From Rouxiella badensis (GTDB lineage: Bacteria > Pseudomonadota > Gammaproteobacteria > Enterobacterales > Enterobacteriaceae): a stretch of 41,610 nucleotides of DNA. The DNA lies in the NCBI RefSeq assembly GCF_002093665.1, contig NZ_MRWE01000043.1:1-41610 (forward strand). The letters are read 5' to 3'. Each line of letters opens with the position of its first letter. The stretch's first letter is position 1. This document shows positions 40,265-41,610 of the stretch, piece after piece. Below the pieces are notes generated by a model. The model saw only the letters and a program-made list of their open reading frames with translations. It did no database searches and was not told the origin of the DNA. The position numbers were made by a program, and so were the translations under genes.

Positions 40265-40752
40265 GTCTCTAAGGTAACACGGGGTAGAGCGGCGGAATGT
40301 CAGGATCCTGTAATCGAATTATTAAAAAACTGATTTTATCGTGTGGATGAATCACAGAGCACGGAGGGAAAGAACATGGATATGAGTGAGAGTACGGCAT
40401 CACCTCGAGTCATTAAACCTTAATTCATATTGTTGGATATCAAAGTCTGTTAATTGCCCAGTATATAAATCATGGAGTATGAAGATAGCTAATATTGCAC
40501 TCCTTTTGTGCAATATTTTAGGGGACAGAGTATTAGAAAAGAGGTTAACGGTTGGTTGATTATTAATCCATTCGGGATTTCAAACGCTAAATTATGAGAT
40601 TTTCATCACCTTTTTTTAAATCCCCTCCATTTAGTGTCCTCTCACTTTTTAAGTATGAGATTTTCATCACTATTTTGATAACTATATTATGACAACATTT
40701 ATTTAACGAGGCGTGATTAAGTTGTGAACAGGCAATAAGTGGGGGAAAGACT
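40265..40752. other. Intergenic region before the YmiA-like gene
   Basis: No gene is supported. A 17-bp sequence TATGAGATTTTCATCAC occurs at 40593-40609 and 40654-40670, 61 bp apart. It is AT-rich and contains promoter-like boxes near 40662-40690. Confidence 0.5.
40593..40670 (+). repeat. Direct repeat upstream of the YmiA-like gene
   Basis: The identical 17-mer TATGAGATTTTCATCAC is present twice with a 61-bp period. It contains an imperfect inverted repeat (TGAGATTTTCATCA). It may be a regulator site or the trace of a local duplication. Confidence 0.6.
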
Positions 40753-40854
40753 ATGATGACTTACAATGAAAAGGTTTGGTTAGGGATATTTGCAGTGTGC
40801 ACCTTGTTCTGGATGTCGCTGGCTGCCGCTGGCTTGTATGCCGCCATTCACTGA
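40753..40854 (+). CDS. ymiA: YmiA-like small membrane protein, 33 residues
   Basis: A 33-residue peptide with one membrane span (FAVCTLFWMSLAAAGLYAA). It follows the pattern of E. coli YmiA: K-x-W-L-x-x-F then LFW and an Ala-rich end. GGGGGAAA lies about 6 nt before ATG 40753. A second ATG at 40756 is also possible. It is probably an inner-membrane peptide of unknown function. The family name is from memory. The E. coli ymiA gene lies in a different place. Confidence 0.6.
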   Translation: MMTYNEKVWLGIFAVCTLFWMSLAAAGLYAAIH

Positions 40855-41023
40855 AAACGAATCTACCCCAAACAGCATAAGTAAGGAAAGGCAACACGAC
40901 TAAGGACCTGCTAAGCATCCTGATGATAAAGCATAATGGGTTAACGCCATTAGTCATCAGTCTCAGCAGGTCACTTTCTCGAAAATTACAAGAAATCTTT
41001 AGCTAATGCCTAGGATTCTTTTT

Positions 41024-41368
41024 TTACCAGGGAATGGCTTTCTTTTTCCAGATGACATTGTCTTTATTTTTAATTTTGAAGTATAAAGCGGGAATAATCA
41101 GCGACGCCGCAATGGCGACGATGAACAGTAGCCCTTTAAGCGCAAAGTTGCTTGAGGCAGGATAAAAAGCAGAAAAAATGACCGCCCAAATCGCGACCAG
41201 CACAATTCTCAGGTAGCGTATTTTCCTTCTTTCTGAAGCACTCACGTGTCCCTTAACTCTTTCCGCACCGCATTGAATGCAGCGGTCTTGTTGTTTAACA
41301 AGTTCGCTTTCGCAAAAAGGACAATGATTTTTCTCTGGTGAAAAAGATTCGTTCGTCATGTTGTTCAT
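41024..41368 (-). CDS. Zinc-ribbon membrane protein
   Basis: The 114-residue protein begins with a zinc ribbon, C-P-F-C (about residues 17-20) and C-I-Q-C (32-35), then a charged linker and two membrane segments (YLRIVLVAIWAVIFSAFYP and GLLFIVAIAASLIIPALYF). It ends in a basic cytoplasmic tail. The ribbon may bind zinc and other proteins; the function is not known to me. The start at 41368 is chosen because GGTAAC lies upstream; an ATG at 41416 has no site. Confidence 0.75.
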   Translation of the reverse strand: MNNMTNESFSPEKNHCPFCESELVKQQDRCIQCGAERVKGHVSASERRKIRYLRIVLVAIWAVIFSAFYPASSNFALKGLLFIVAIAASLIIPALYFKIKNKDNVIWKKKAIPW

Positions 41369-41610
41369 AAAAGTTACCGCATTTATTAGTATAAGTACTC
41401 GGCATGAGTATTTCACAACCGCGGCATAGGATTTTGCTTAAACTTGAACGAAGTGGGTTCTATTCGTGCTTTTTTTTGATTTTTTATTATTTTAATCAAT
41501 AGGTTGAGAAGTGGTGGTGATTTAGGTTTAGTCCTAAAAAGCAGCGGGCATGAGGCGTCTGAGATAAGCAATGAGCGTGGGGAGGCAACGCCATCCCCGT
41601 ACCATCGAAG
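41369..41610. other. Right end of window
   Basis: No gene is supported. The last bases are GC-richer and may belong to a gene that continues past the window end, but no frame is clear. Confidence 0.4.

Noticed and set aside
40275-40330. tRNA-like string GGTAGAGCGG ... AGGATCCTGT
   Set aside because: No acceptor stem, anticodon arm or T-loop can be formed.

Overview
The window looks like chromosome from an enterobacterium, probably Yersiniaceae-like (Serratia, Rahnella, Rouxiella or Ewingella type). The core genes (cspA, dsbB, fadR, spoVR/ycgB, dadA, dadX, nadE) are recognisably enterobacterial and close to the E. coli proteins in length. The genus is an inference.

Layout. 1-1466: a long non-coding stretch followed by a cspA-type cold-shock gene whose promoter and 5' UTR closely resemble those of E. 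coli cspA. 1512-3193: small orphan genes, including an intact Arc-like repressor head to head with a second Arc-like gene that has lost its N-terminus. 3412-25297: a phage-derived cluster. Its left arm has a leftward block (TraR/DksA-like zinc finger, three small phage genes, a CI/LexA-type repressor) and a rightward block (small genes, NinH-like protein, DUF1133-like protein in the position of antiterminator Q). Next come a strong sigma70 promoter, an untranslated leader with two intrinsic terminators, and a holin. A complete contractile-tail operon follows: tail completion protein, sheath, tube, tail assembly chaperone with a -1 frameshift, tape measure, baseplate hub, spike and wedges, tailspike, and two paralogous tail fibres. 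25330-28263: a small gene, a small lipoprotein, a LysR/SDR pair and dsbB. 28604-41368: fadR, spoVR, an MFS pump/ftrA pair, dadA-dadX, a Bcr-type pump, nadE, an outer-membrane DUF481 protein, a YmiA-like peptide and a zinc-ribbon membrane protein.

Main conclusion. The phage cluster has no terminase, portal, capsid, head-maturation, replication or integrase gene. It keeps a repressor, a lambda-style late switch, a holin and every part of a contractile tail. This is the gene content of an R-type tailocin (phage-tail bacteriocin), not of a simply decayed prophage, because the long tail ORFs are all intact. Three receptor-binding candidates (one tailspike and two tail fibres with a related N-terminal region and different tips) suggest a broad or switchable target range. 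No endolysin or spanin is recognisable, and the short stretch after the holin looks like a deletion scar.

How it probably works (inference). The CI-like repressor has a self-cleavage Ala-Gly and a Ser/Lys dyad, so it would hold the element silent until DNA damage. The DUF1133/Q-like protein would then let transcription from the late promoter read through the leader terminators and at least two terminators inside the tail operon. The holin would release the particles.

Other points: nhaB is missing from its usual place between fadR and dsbB; an MFS/ftrA pair is inserted between spoVR and dadA; there are several strong palindromes in intergenic regions; and two copies of a 70-bp terminator-containing intergenic repeat may be paralogous small-RNA 3' ends.
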